Source: Pythium myriotylum (Eukaryota; Oomycota; Peronosporomycetes; Pythiales; Pythiaceae). Taken from it: DNA of 64,000 nt. The translations under genes and the position numbers were made by a program. Where the stretch lies: NCBI GenBank assembly GCA_023091665.1, contig JALJCQ010000012.1, positions 620,001 through 684,000 of the forward strand, in the 5' to 3' direction. Shown one piece after another: positions 52,163-63,102 of this stretch; within the stretch, counting starts at the first letter, position 1, and every line of letters begins with the position of its first letter. A model generated the notes under the pieces. It did not search any database. It worked only from the letters and a program-made list of their open reading frames with translations, and was not told the origin of the DNA.

Positions 52163-55100
52163 ATGTACAACCAGCAGCAGCAGCAGCAGCAGCCTCCGTT
52201 CGGGCAGCCGCCCGTACGCCCGGCCTTCCAGCAGCCACAGCCGGGTCAGCAGCCACCGGGCGCGCCTGGCTCATTCCGCCCGTTCAACCCCGCGCAGCCG
52301 CAAGGCCCGCCGTCGTCCAGCGGAGGCCGTGGACCCATTGCACCGCAAGGATCTTTCGGTGGACCCCCCGTAGCTGGCCAACCGGGAGGCTTCCAGCCGC
52401 GCGGACCGCCGCAAATGGGCAGCGCTCTGCGCCCTACGTTAGCTCCGGGCCAGCCGGGCGCAGGAGGACCTCCGGGGCAAGGCGGCTTCCAACCGCGAGG
52501 ACCACCGAATGGACCTCCTGGCGGCCAGGGACCGCCGCAGCAGCTCGGAGGGCCGCCAGGTGCGCCGCACAGCACCGGCGGAATACCGCCGCAGCGATTT
52601 GCTCCCCCAGGACCGGGCGGACAGCAGCCGCCAATGTCGGGTGGTCCGGGTAACTTCCAGCCGCGTGGTCCGCCATTCGGTCAGGGCCCTCCAGGCGCCG
52701 GAGGACCTCCAGGAAGCGCTCCAGGATTCGTGCGCCACGGCTCCCAAGGCCCTGGAGGCTTCCAGCCGCGTGGACCTCCAATGGGTCCCACTACTGGTGC
52801 CCCAACGGGACCACCGACTGGACCTCCGACAGGACCTCCGACTGGCCCACCGTCTGGCGCTCCACCGCCGCCGGGCGCGCCTGCCAACCTCGCCAACCAG
52901 TTCTCTCAGATGAGCATGGGCGGTCCGCCGCCACAGGGCGGTGCTCCAGCGCCGCGTGGTCCTCCGTTTGGTGCGCAGCCGATGCGTCCGCCACCTATGG
53001 GCGGTGCGCCTCCCCCGATGGGCGGACCTCCTCAGATGGGCGCTCCGCCGATGGCTGGTGCTCCTCCGATGAACGGTGCTCCGCCTCCGATGGGTGCGCC
53101 TGCACAGAACCAGCCTCCGCGTGGATACGCCAATGCGCTGCCGAGCGGCAACTTCCAGCAGTCGAATGATATGATGGGTACGTCCTCTGACGTTGTGGCG
53201 ATGCTGAGAGTGGGACCGGATGGCTTACAGAGATTTGATGTGCAGACAATGGATACAACCAAGGTGGTCCCGGCGCACCGCTGCAGCAGGGAGCGATGCC
53301 CGAGGAGTTTGCCTCGTCCCAGTGCGACCCTCGCTTCATGCGCATGACAGTCGGCGCTATTCCGCACTCGCAAGACCACGCGACGAAGTCAAACCTCACG
53401 ATCGGTGTCGTGATCCGTCCGCTTGCGCCGCCTGAGAACGGTGAAGAGATCGACGTTGTCAACTTCGGCCCAACGGGTGTGGTCCGATGCCGGCACTGTC
53501 GCACGTACGTGAACCCGTTCGTGCAGTGGGTCGACAACGGTCGTCGCTGGCGATGCAACCTCTGTGGTGTCTCGAACGACGTCCCGAGCTCGTACTTTTG
53601 CCACCTGGGAGCCAACCAGCAGCGTCAGGATCGCGATGAGGTATGTCTTTTCACGGGCTGGAAGGCTTCTTTTCTGCGAGACTCAATCCTATCTTGTCTT
53701 TATAGCGCCCGGAACTGAACTCTGGCACCATTGAAATCGTGGCTCCATCTGAGTACATGATGCGTCCTCCACAGCCGCCGTGCTACATGTTTGTCATCGA
53801 CGTCTCGGCTCCTGCTGTCGCCTCTGGCGCCGTCCACATCGCGGCTCAGACCATCAAGGAACAACTCGACAACTTGCCCGGCGCACCTCGCACTCGTATC
53901 GGTTTCCTCACATATGACAGCTCGATCCACTTCTACAACCTCAAGTCGACGCTGAAGGCTCCCCAGATGATGGTCATTGCGGATCTCGAGGATCTGTTCA
54001 TCCCAATCCCAGACGAGCTGTTGGTGAACCTGAGCGACTCGCGTGAGGTTATTGATGCCCTCTTGGACTCGCTGCCTACGTTGCACCAGAACGCACGCTC
54101 GGCGGAGACAGCATTGGGTCCAGCGATTCGCGTGGCGTTCAAGTTGATGGCCTCCATTGGTGGTAAGATGATGGTGTTCCAGTCGTCGCTGCCAACGACC
54201 GGACAGGGTGCGCTCAAGAACCGCGACAACCCGCGCCTTCTTGGCACAGACAAGGAACACACTCTGCTCAACGCAGCCGACACGTTCTACCGCTCGAATG
54301 CGATCGACTTCTGCCGGCAGCAAGTCAGCGTCGACACGTTCCTTTTCTCATCGCAGTACACAGACGTGGCCACATTGGGTGAGTGGGATAGCCCTCTCTG
54401 TGTCGTTGAAGCGACTTCTTGACAGGTTCTGACTCAACGTGTATCTTGCTTCGGTCAGGTTCGCTCTCCAAGTTTTCGGCCGGTCAGCTGTACTACTACC
54501 CGTCGTTCGCAGCCGACCGCGACGGTGAGAAGTTCAAGCGAGAACTTGCGCACTGCTTGACGCGTGAGACAGGATGGGAAGCCGTTATGCGTGTGCGTTG
54601 CACGAAGGGCATGCGCCTCACGAACTTCCACGGAAACCACTTCCTGCGAGGCCCTGATCTTCTGTCGCTGCCGACCGTGAATGCCGACTCGACGTTCGCC
54701 ATTGAGATCACCCACAGCGACGCGTTGCTCAGCTCCTCAACCATCTCTATCCAGGCAGCAGTGCTTTACACCAACTCCGGCGGAGAGCGACGCATCCGTG
54801 TCCACACGGTTTGCATCCCTGTCACCAAATGTACGTACTGGGAGCTCCCATTAAGGACCACTCACATTCTAACATGCGCATTTGCGTCGCAGTGTATGCT
54901 GATATGTTCCGAACGGCCGACGTCGATGCATTGTGTAATATCATGGCCAAGAACGCCCTCGAGACTGCGCTCAAGACGGGTCTCGATAGCGCTCGCTCTC
55001 GCCTGCAAAACCAGTGCGCCGAGATTGTGCGCGCATACCGGAACTCGGGAGCTCACGGAAACCACCAGGGCGGTGGTTACCAGCTGACACTGCCCGAGTC

Positions 55101-55958
55101 GCTGCAGCTCTTGCCGCTCTACGTGGTAAGTGCCTTAGCGCCCCCTCCACGGCTTTCGTGAATCCAGTGCTAATGATTCTGCCCTCCACAGATGTCACTG
55201 CTCAAGAACTCTGCCTTCCGCGGAGGCACGGACCTCAACCCTGACGAGCGTACTTTCCTGCAATACGAGGTGAGCTCATGAGAAGTTTGGGACCAGTTGA
55301 GAGATTTCTGACAAGTTTGGATTTTTCGTGTAGCTGTACAACATGCCAGTGGTACACTCGCGAGTGTTCATCTACCCGCGTCTCTTCTCGCTCCACAACC
55401 TTCCACCAGAGGCCGGTCAGCCGTCCACCGAGAATGAGCTCGCCCCAAGCGGCAAGCCTGTCGCCGGATCGCAGCGCATCGTGTTGCCACCAGTAATCAA
55501 CCTCTCGATCGAGCGCCTCGCGAGCGACGGCATTTTCTTGTTGGAAGACTCGCTCGCACTGTACATTTGGGTGGGCCGTTCGGCACCACCAGCTCTCTTG
55601 GACAGTCTCTTCGGCGTGCAAACCATGGATGGCGTCGATTGCAGACAGGTAAGCTATGGTTGCTGGCCCTTCCTTCGTGCAAGTATGTCGCTAAGTGCCT
55701 TGTCTGTTGTGTGTCCAGTTATCTGTACGGGAGCCCCACGACGACTTCAGCCGCCGCATTGGCAACATTGTTTCGTCAATCCGGGAGGAGCGGCTGCCGT
55801 ATGCCAACGTCGTGATCATGCGAGAGGGCGATCCGTCTGAAGGCCGATTCTTCTGGAAGCTGGTTGAGGACCGCGCGAGCTTCCCCGGTGGCTCGTACTC
55901 ATACTCCGAGTACCTTGGCCAGATCACGCGTCTGAGTTTGGCTGGTGGTGGGCGATAG
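52163..55958 (+). CDS. SEC24: SEC24 COPII coat cargo-adaptor subunit
   Basis: Eight exons: 52163..53177, 53246..53640, 53706..54378, 54459..54830, 54893..55125, 55192..55269, 55334..55648, 55719..55958 (1106 residues; introns 62-80 bases). SEC24 with SEC23 forms the inner COPII coat and selects cargo at ER exit sites. The first 340 residues are Gln/Pro/Gly-rich with repeated GGFQPRGPP units. The zinc finger follows (CRHCRTYVNPFVQW, then WRCNLCG), the trunk (MFVIDVSAPAVASG, IGFLTYDSSIHFYNL), the beta-sandwich, the helical region (MFRTADVDALCNIMAKNALE) and the gelsolin-like end (IFLLEDSLALYIWVGRSAPP, SYSYSEYLGQI). All parts are present and in order. Start ATG 52163 gives MYNQQQQQ. Confidence 0.96.
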
Positions 55959-56749
55959 ACGTGGCCTTGAGAGTGCAAAGTCGACGCTGTCCATGCGGTA
56001 GATATCGGTGGAGGATGGCGGGGACCGTCGACCAATCGGATGGACATGACGCGCATCGCTCCAGCGGAGACTTTTTAGCTGGACGAAGCGGTAGAGGCAG
56101 TTTCCATTTGTTTCCTTTTTGATATGAAGAAATATCCCTTGTCTCTCTCTCTCTCTCTCTGGTTCTCTTTGTCTCTCTCCCCGGATCTGTCTGGAATTGA
56201 AGCCATTAAGAAGCAACCCCTTTTCGTAGATTGGGTTCAGTTGTCCCCACTGCATACTGCACTTGCAGCCGTGCGGCGAGTCATTAGCCGAGTCGCACTT
56301 CTCCATCTCAGACTGGCCATGAGGTACTGTAAATCCTCTGCGTCTTGTCGATCTCGTACAGTACACTCGGACTCGACTGGTCCATCAGGCTGCCAAGCAA
56401 ACAGAGGACAAACGCCACCTGGACGCTGTAACGATTTGGATGCTGCGTCGAAATTGTGGAGACCGTTGACAGAGAGCTCCAGCTGCGTCTCTGGAACGTT
56501 GAGCTCTTGAAAAGTAGAGTGACGATCCTGCGACAGAGGGCGAAACAGAAAACCTGACCAGGAGGTCCACGGGAGTGATGGTCTCGAACTTTCACTTTGC
56601 CAGATGGTGCTTGCGGGCGAGGACGTGGGTGTCATCCTCTTCGAAGAGACCCGCCAGGCTGCGTCTCTGCCTCCACTCGGTGTCGCACCGCTCACGAGCT
56701 CACTCGGCAATTCTCGCGATTGCACAGATACGAGAAGATCCCACAGACA
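55959..56749. other. Gap between SEC24 and PH-domain paralogue 3
   Basis: 791 bases. A CT-repeat run (about 56140-56160) and a further CT-rich patch follow the SEC24 stop. Open frames here, in either direction, have no family match. The right part should hold the PH-gene promoter. Confidence 0.5.
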
Positions 56750-57607
56750 ATGGAGCGACTCGCGACGACCTCGTGCGGGCGCTCGTCCAGGCTCTCGAGC
56801 GTGATCAGCAAGGCGCTGCCGCGGCGTGTGCGCCAGCGCGAGAATGCAACCTTTGGTGGGTCCGCCTCGGCGCGCGATGGAGCGCTCTCGCCGGAGAGAG
56901 AGCTGAGCAGGACGATCTGTTGTACACCGGAGCTTCCGCGGACCGAGTCGAGGACGATCGACTCGACATCATCAGCATCGACTCGAACGAGCTCCGCCTC
57001 TCTGGATTCGCCGCGCTTGTCCACCTCGAGCTCGGTTGTCTCAACACCGCTGCCGCAGAATTTACGCGTTCAAGGGTGGATGTACTGGGCGCGACCCGAC
57101 GCGGCGCTTCTCGCGAGTGGTGTGCGCCGCCGCCGGAGCGACCCGACCAACGGCGAGTGCTTCACGAAAGTGTTCGCCGTGCTACGCAACGAGTTTCTAC
57201 TCCTCTACAAGAGTGACCACAGCTCGGCTATCTTCTCAGCCGCCGCCGAGACCCCGCTTGTGCAGATCGCGGTTGCGAGAGCAACACTACTGACCTCGGG
57301 CTCGTTTCTCGTCGAAGATCCATATGGCGACGATATGGAGCTTTACTTGTACGACCGCCATGACGTGGCTGCGCTTGATCGCTGGGAAGAAGCGTTCGAA
57401 CAGGCAGTCGAGCTCACGGAGTCTCACTTCAGCTCGTTTGACGTCAAGGTCGAAGAACTCTCGCGCAGTAGCATGTATCGAGGCTCGCTCCATGATTTGC
57501 ATTTGCAACGACCGAGCTTCCGCCAAAGTTTGAAGCACAAGATGACGCGACTCAAGAGCTTTCGACGCCACTCATCGTCAGTCGTTATGCGTGAGGTATC
57601 GATCTAA
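56750..57607 (+). CDS. Small PH-domain protein, paralogue 3
   Basis: 285 residues from ATG 56750, single exon. A 100-residue Ser/Arg-rich leader is followed by a PH-like domain (about 104-220): LRVQGWMYWARPD, ECFTKVFAVLRNEFLLLYKS, DDMELYLYDRHDVAALDRWE. Then SHFSSFDVKVEELSRSSMYR and GSLHDL repeat the family tail, ending in a basic segment (RQSLKHKMTRLKSFRRHSS). Compared with the other two paralogues it has a longer loop after the first strand (a charged RRRRSDPTNGE insertion) and a longer leader. It lies 15 kb away and on the other strand, so the family spread beyond simple tandem duplication. It converges on the kinesin gene, 99 bases apart. Confidence 0.8.
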   Translation: MERLATTSCGRSSRLSSVISKALPRRVRQRENATFGGSASARDGALSPERELSRTICCTPELPRTESRTIDSTSSASTRTSSASLDSPRLSTSSSVVSTPLPQNLRVQGWMYWARPDAALLASGVRRRRSDPTNGECFTKVFAVLRNEFLLLYKSDHSSAIFSAAAETPLVQIAVARATLLTSGSFLVEDPYGDDMELYLYDRHDVAALDRWEEAFEQAVELTESHFSSFDVKVEELSRSSMYRGSLHDLHLQRPSFRQSLKHKMTRLKSFRRHSSSVVMREVSI

Positions 57608-57706
57608 ATTCCCTTAGCCATGAATCCATCCACCCTTATTTATTGAGCGACGTGCATGCGCGCAGTGGAACGTCGCCGCCTGTAAAATAAATCAAGCCGA
57701 ACTTCG

Positions 57707-60700
57707 TCACATCAATTCGCAACCCATTTTCTTTGCCTTCGCAGGATTTTGGTCAACACTGGTTGTATTTTGGCTGACCGAGGGTTCTATATCTGCCGGA
57801 GAAGGAGAAGCTGATACAGGGTCCATAGAGGCTGGTGGGTGAGGATTTCCCTCTGGTTCAACTGTTACGAGAGTTGACGGCGTATGTGGAGCCAAGTGGG
57901 TAATTGAACTCACTTCCTGGTTCTCTAGCGTGCTGGGAACGTTCGAAGTTTTGGCGTCGTCTTCAATAAATGCAGCCTCGACTAGTGTGTGCGCAGCCGG
58001 TGGAGGTTTCGAGGCCGTGGTTGTTGGTAGTGACTCAACAGACTTGCATACGTCGTCAGCTGGTAGTATGGCTGCGGGTTTCATTACGGCAGTTCGGCGT
58101 CGATCAATCAGAAGCTTGTTCACGTTTTCCTTCAGTATTTGTTGCTCAAGCTTGGCCTGGAGGCGTTTGTTTGTACGTGCCATTCCTTCTAGTGCTTCAC
58201 GCAGTCGGTCTCTCTCTTGGTTTGTCGAAGCCAATTGATTTTGGAGCAGCTCTACTTCATGCACTTTGTTCTCAAGCTCTTGCGTATTATCGGCAAGGGT
58301 CTTCTCTTGAACAGAAAGCTGCTCCTTGTACTTCTGCAACAATGCAGCAGCATCGTCCTCTCCGTTGATAAGCTGCCCGTTCCTCCGCCGCATTGATTTC
58401 TTCTTATTCAGCCCTTCGCGCCGAGCTCCATCGACGTCGATGAAGGCAATTGAGCTCGGGGCATCGTCTTCTTCCATAGGGGTCCGGTTGAGGGCACGAG
58501 AGTCGACTTTGTTCAGATTGCTACTAGGGACTATACCGTACACTTCTACTTCGACTGGGTGGCTCTGGATATGGGCGAGAAGATCGGCGGTGATTTGGCA
58601 TTCTATGACCGCGGCATAATCGATTCGCGGATCCACTGAGGGTGACGTTGCAGGAGGAGAACAATACTCGCTCTCACCGTTATACGTCCACTTGATTTTG
58701 ACAAAACAATTTTTGCATAGCTTTCCTGGTATGCCACGAAGACTCTCAACGAGAAACTTTATCCGCAAGTTGGAGTCGAGAAACGAATCCAACGTCGGGA
58801 GCGCGAGACTCTTCAAGTCGTCTGGACACGTCTCAACGAGACGATGCTGCACAGTTTGCCAGTCAAGGGAGAGAATGCTTGGTGTTATCTCGCATTTCAT
58901 TGAGCCGCTCGGTGTCCCGCGGTGGTCGAAAATTGGAGTTTGGTCGGCGATCTTGCATCCAAAGTAAAGGTTTTGAATATACACGAATGATTTTCCAATC
59001 AGCTGAGGCTGGGGAGGGTCATAAAATGGATTGGGCTCGATGTGCTGCCACAATGATGGATCCACGACCCGACTATTCTCGATAAAAACCTGGTAGACCT
59101 CACGCATTGTGTAGATATTCGCGTTGAATTGCTCAATGTCCCACATGACGCTCCTGTAAGTTCCAGCTTCTTGGAAAGTCACTTGAACTTTCAGCTCAGC
59201 ACCGATGCCACAACTGATAATCACTTCATCGTCTTCCGGGCACAAACTTCGATTACTAAGTGAAGAAGGTGGTGGTCCGCACGTTACCAACTTGATTGCA
59301 AATGTAGTTTGATTCTGCAGCTCGTCCGCGATCGTGTTCGCCTCGTCGACCAGGGGAATAGAATGGAGCAGTTGGTCATCAAACTTCGACCTTTCCAGAC
59401 GCTCCCGCTCTTTCTGTTGGCCCAACAACTTCGCTTCGCGCATTTGCTTCTGTAAAGATTCCTCAAGCTCACGTTGCTTTCGGACGAGCTCTTCTTGCTT
59501 CTTCTCGAAAGACATTTCAGCTTTGACAAGTTCTTCTGCCAGCTTGGTTTCTTGCTCTGCAAGCTGCTCAGCCAGGCGCTTTTTGTCTTGCTCACCCTCA
59601 CTCAGCATTTGATGTTGAATTTCTAGCTCTTTGAGTTTCATTGCCTCAGTGAGCTGTTGTACATGCATCTCCCATTCTTCCTTCTGCTTTTTCAACTTCT
59701 CGTCTGCTGCTTGCTGCTCTGCTTGCATCCTGCGAACATTAGATTCGTCAGCCAAAGTATTCTTGTCAAGCTACGAGCGTCTTCATACATCTGTTCCATC
59801 TCTCGCACTCTTGCATCCATCGCCTGTTTCTCTCGCTCTACTTGAGCTTCGATTTCAAGGTTTGCTCGAATTTGGTTAGTGCTGAGTTCTGTCACGGCCA
59901 TTTGCCAATCAACGTGTGACTCCTTCGCAATATCCTCTGGGTGCAAATTTTGAGACCTTGCTGACGGTATCACAATACGAAAAACGTTAGAGTTGCCCAA
60001 AATGAGACGGTCGCAATGCGATAGTGCGATTTCCTCGTCTCCTTTGATTGGGACCCCGTTCACACACACTTTTGCGGCCTCGATTCCTCTAACAGTGATA
60101 GTTTCGTGCACTGTAGAGTATGTCCCTTGCCTTCCCTCTTGAACAGACTCAGATTCTACGCTCTCGGATTGTCGAGTGATTACACAGTGCTCTCGAAGAA
60201 TACCGAGGCCTCCAATGACAATTGTTTGAGTTTCAGGTGCATCAGCTCGCCCAATACGATTGGTTCCCGGGTGGATGACATATAACAGCTTCTCGGACAT
60301 TAGCTTATCTTCGTGGAGGTTGAGTAAATGTGGCTCCTGCATGTCAAGAAGTAAGCCAATGGTTACCCCTATATGTTATCTTTATGCCTGAACACACCGT
60401 CATTGCTTGTGTATGAAGTTCCGACGCAGTAGTCACCAAACCTAAACTCTTGAGTTGTTCTTCACGCTTTCGCGCAAGTTCTTCTGTTTCCTTCAGACGA
60501 TCCTGCCAGGATTTCTGAGAACGCACAGGTAAGAAGGAGTAGAATCTGAACGAGAACTCAAGACTCACCTCGCTTTCTCGCAACAGTCGCTGATGCTCTT
60601 CAAGTTGCTCGCGAATCATTGCAATCTCTTGTTCTTTCTCGGGATCTCTCTCGTGGATTGTTGGGTTACTTTCTCCGTCACCATGCTCTGCGAGACTGCC

Positions 60701-62340
60701 ACGTGATTGTGGTCGACTCGGGTCCATGATATTCTCCGTCATGGCTTTTCGCAAGGCTTCAAGCTCTTCCTTCAGCTGTTATGATAGTTGCATCGGCTTA
60801 GATGGTGCTGTTGTTGTGGTCAACATACAGTTATCCTGTACCTGGCGGATAAGCATTTGATTTGGGTCCTCGTTGACGATTGCTTGATTCTTGATTTGCT
60901 TTGCTCTGTCGGCGTACCGCAAAGTACTGAGTGTTTCCTATTCAGTAAATCCGCCATCAGAGAGGGAGCAGCGCAGCCAGCATTAGGCTTAGCGTACAGA
61001 ATAATTGACGCTGGCTGGGCTGAGAGCAGCAATCATGATCGTCTTAGAGTTCCCTCCGAGAGAGTCCTTCAAGAGGTGTGTCTAATACATTATGTATTTG
61101 TAAGATAGCATCCAAAAGGAACACTTCGCTCGCCGCGCTTACCAGCTTTGAATTTCGGTAAGGAACAAGAACTTTTTTCTTCCCGTTCGCAATATCTGCT
61201 AGAGCTGATATGCAGTTCCCAAGTGCTGATAGCGACTACGGTGGGGTTAGTATCAAACAATGAAGCAACTGCAGGGTGCCAAATCGGACCTGATTAATGG
61301 CGGCGCCCTCCTTCAGTCGGGCACCAGTTGCACCCGTGCTCGCTGCCCTCTCGCTACCAGCGAGATCGATCAGGTTGATACGACTGACTTTATCCATAAC
61401 TTTGTTCGTGGTCGGATTCAGCTCCGATTGTGTGACAACGATCTGAAAAATAGTATGGGCTCGTGAACTCGTTGCGTTCATGTTGGTCGAAGCAGTGGTA
61501 CGAGCGAGTATTCCGGAATCCATGAGCTGCACCAATAATTCCGATCAGTCATAGCCTCTCAAACCATTCGGCAAGCATCGCACGCGATTGATCTCTTCGT
61601 ATGAAGATACAGCATGGCGAGTAAGCCCTTCTGGATACGGACCCTGGTGGGGGTGATCACGGATTTTGAGGTTATCAGACGTAGGGTTGAATAGATCTGC
61701 AGCATTAACAGCTCGGTGAGCTACAGACTGCTCATCGCCAACCCAGCACTCCGGAGGGCACCTTTTACACGCTCGTTATAAATTTCCATCATGCTGGCTT
61801 CAACTTTGAACACAATACCCGATGTGGCTGAATCGATTCGCTGGAAGATGACCTCGGAGGCGCGAGGAATGATTCCTTTGTCACTTCCGTATCCAACCAT
61901 TGAGAATGATTTTCCCGATCCAGTTTGGCCGTAAGCAAACAGGCTTACGTTGAACCCGTTCCATGCATGCTCAAGAACTTTGATGCCGATGTCATCCCAG
62001 ACCGTGTCTTGAGATGCATACTCCGGATCATTGGGAGGCACGAAGCTGTTGTAGCTAGATGCAACAGTGTTTGCGGTGAGAATTAAGGCGAGTCAAACCC
62101 CCTTCCACGTCGTTCAGACCTGTAATCGAAGGTGAAAGCTTTGTCGATGCCAGTTTCGGGGTCTGTTATGATTGTTTGCTGGGTTTCCTTCACCATTCCT
62201 GGAGCGTGGTTATTAGAATTGATGTGGAGCACGGTTCATGATACCCGCCGCCACGTACGAATACAGCACGAGCTGTCCATGCCCTTTTCGCGCTCGTTGA
62301 AAGGGCGGACACGCACTGCGACCTGGACATTCTCCGACAT
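57707..62340 (-). CDS. Kinesin-3 family motor with FHA domain
   Basis: Twelve exons: 62340..62259, 62198..62120, 62054..61762, 61696..61584, 61526..61290, 61235..61143, 61081..60998, 60937..60842, 60775..60569, 60514..60398, 60336..59775, 59718..57707 (1324 residues; introns 54-66 bases). The motor (1-360) has [18 protein letters not shown]-loop [22 protein letters not shown] (switch I), DLAGSERA (switch II) and ends with [10 protein letters not shown] coiled segment, then an FHA domain (about 480-590; [27 protein letters not shown]) and a second coil follow. The C-terminal part ([26 protein letters not shown]) matches the KIF1/KIF28 region. No PH domain ends it. The family carries membrane cargo to microtubule plus ends. 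The last acceptor could be 59721 instead of 59718. The 54-base intron 9 is in frame and stop-free. Confidence 0.93.
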
Positions 62341-62649
62341 CGCACGCCTTGAGCAGTCCTTCGAGTCGGAGCGAGTTGTCTTGGTGCCACTTTCTCCAAC
62401 CCGCGGCCATGCTGAGTCTTCGCAGTGACCAGCGACACCCAGTCGACCCACTGCAAGTGCTAAAACGGATTTAGAATGTTCGGCATCTAATTCCAGACCG
62501 AGTAATCGACCTCACCGTCCACACTGCACTGCGATGCGCGTTCTATCCCCCATCTCACGTGGCTTTTCCGACCATACTTGCGAGCTTGACTTGATAGAGC
62601 GCCGACCGGATGGTGCACACGAGCAGTCGGCGACGGTAATAACCCCTCC

Positions 62650-62680
<31 letters not shown>

Positions 62681-63102
62681 GCGCGCACTCACCGTCTCCG
62701 TCTCCCTCCATCAAGATCACGCATACTCCACGTCCCTCCCCTTCTCTTCCGCCTGCCGCCGCCTCACATCTCGTTACCCTCCATCATCTCCATCTCTCGG
62801 TTTCCCCCCTTCTTCAAATTTCCCCTCGAGGAAATGACCATCACTCCCAACTTCAACCTCTGTGTTTCACCTCAAAACCTCAAATTCATGTAGCCCACAC
62901 GAAAGATTTGCCTGGCCCATGGGGCCCACCGCCAGAATCTATAGAAACGCTTACTGTATAGAAACGCGCCACTTCGTTGTGACTGTGTGGACGCCAAGTC
63001 ACCCTTCACGTTGGTATTCATTCCAGCGGTCCTGCTCCCCCCAGGCCAGCCACTCCACATCTCACCACGCGGGGTCGTCGCCGTGGCGGAGGAAGAGGAA
63101 CC
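62341..63102. promoter_or_regulatory. Divergent region between kinesin-3 and COX10
   Basis: 762 bases with no gene. It contains a C run (62648-62666) that passes directly into an AC then GC dinucleotide repeat to about 62690, and CT-rich stretches near 62700-62830. It should hold both promoters. Confidence 0.5.
62648..62666. repeat. Poly-C run joined to AC/GC dinucleotide repeat
   Basis: Nineteen C residues followed by about nine CA units and a few GC units. It lies in the shared upstream region of the kinesin and COX10 genes. Its length is likely to vary. Confidence 0.8.

Noticed and set aside
52241..52920. Pro/Gly repeats in SEC24 considered as a collagen-like gene
   Set aside because: They are in frame with the SEC24 zinc finger through a well-supported splice, so they form its N-terminal region.
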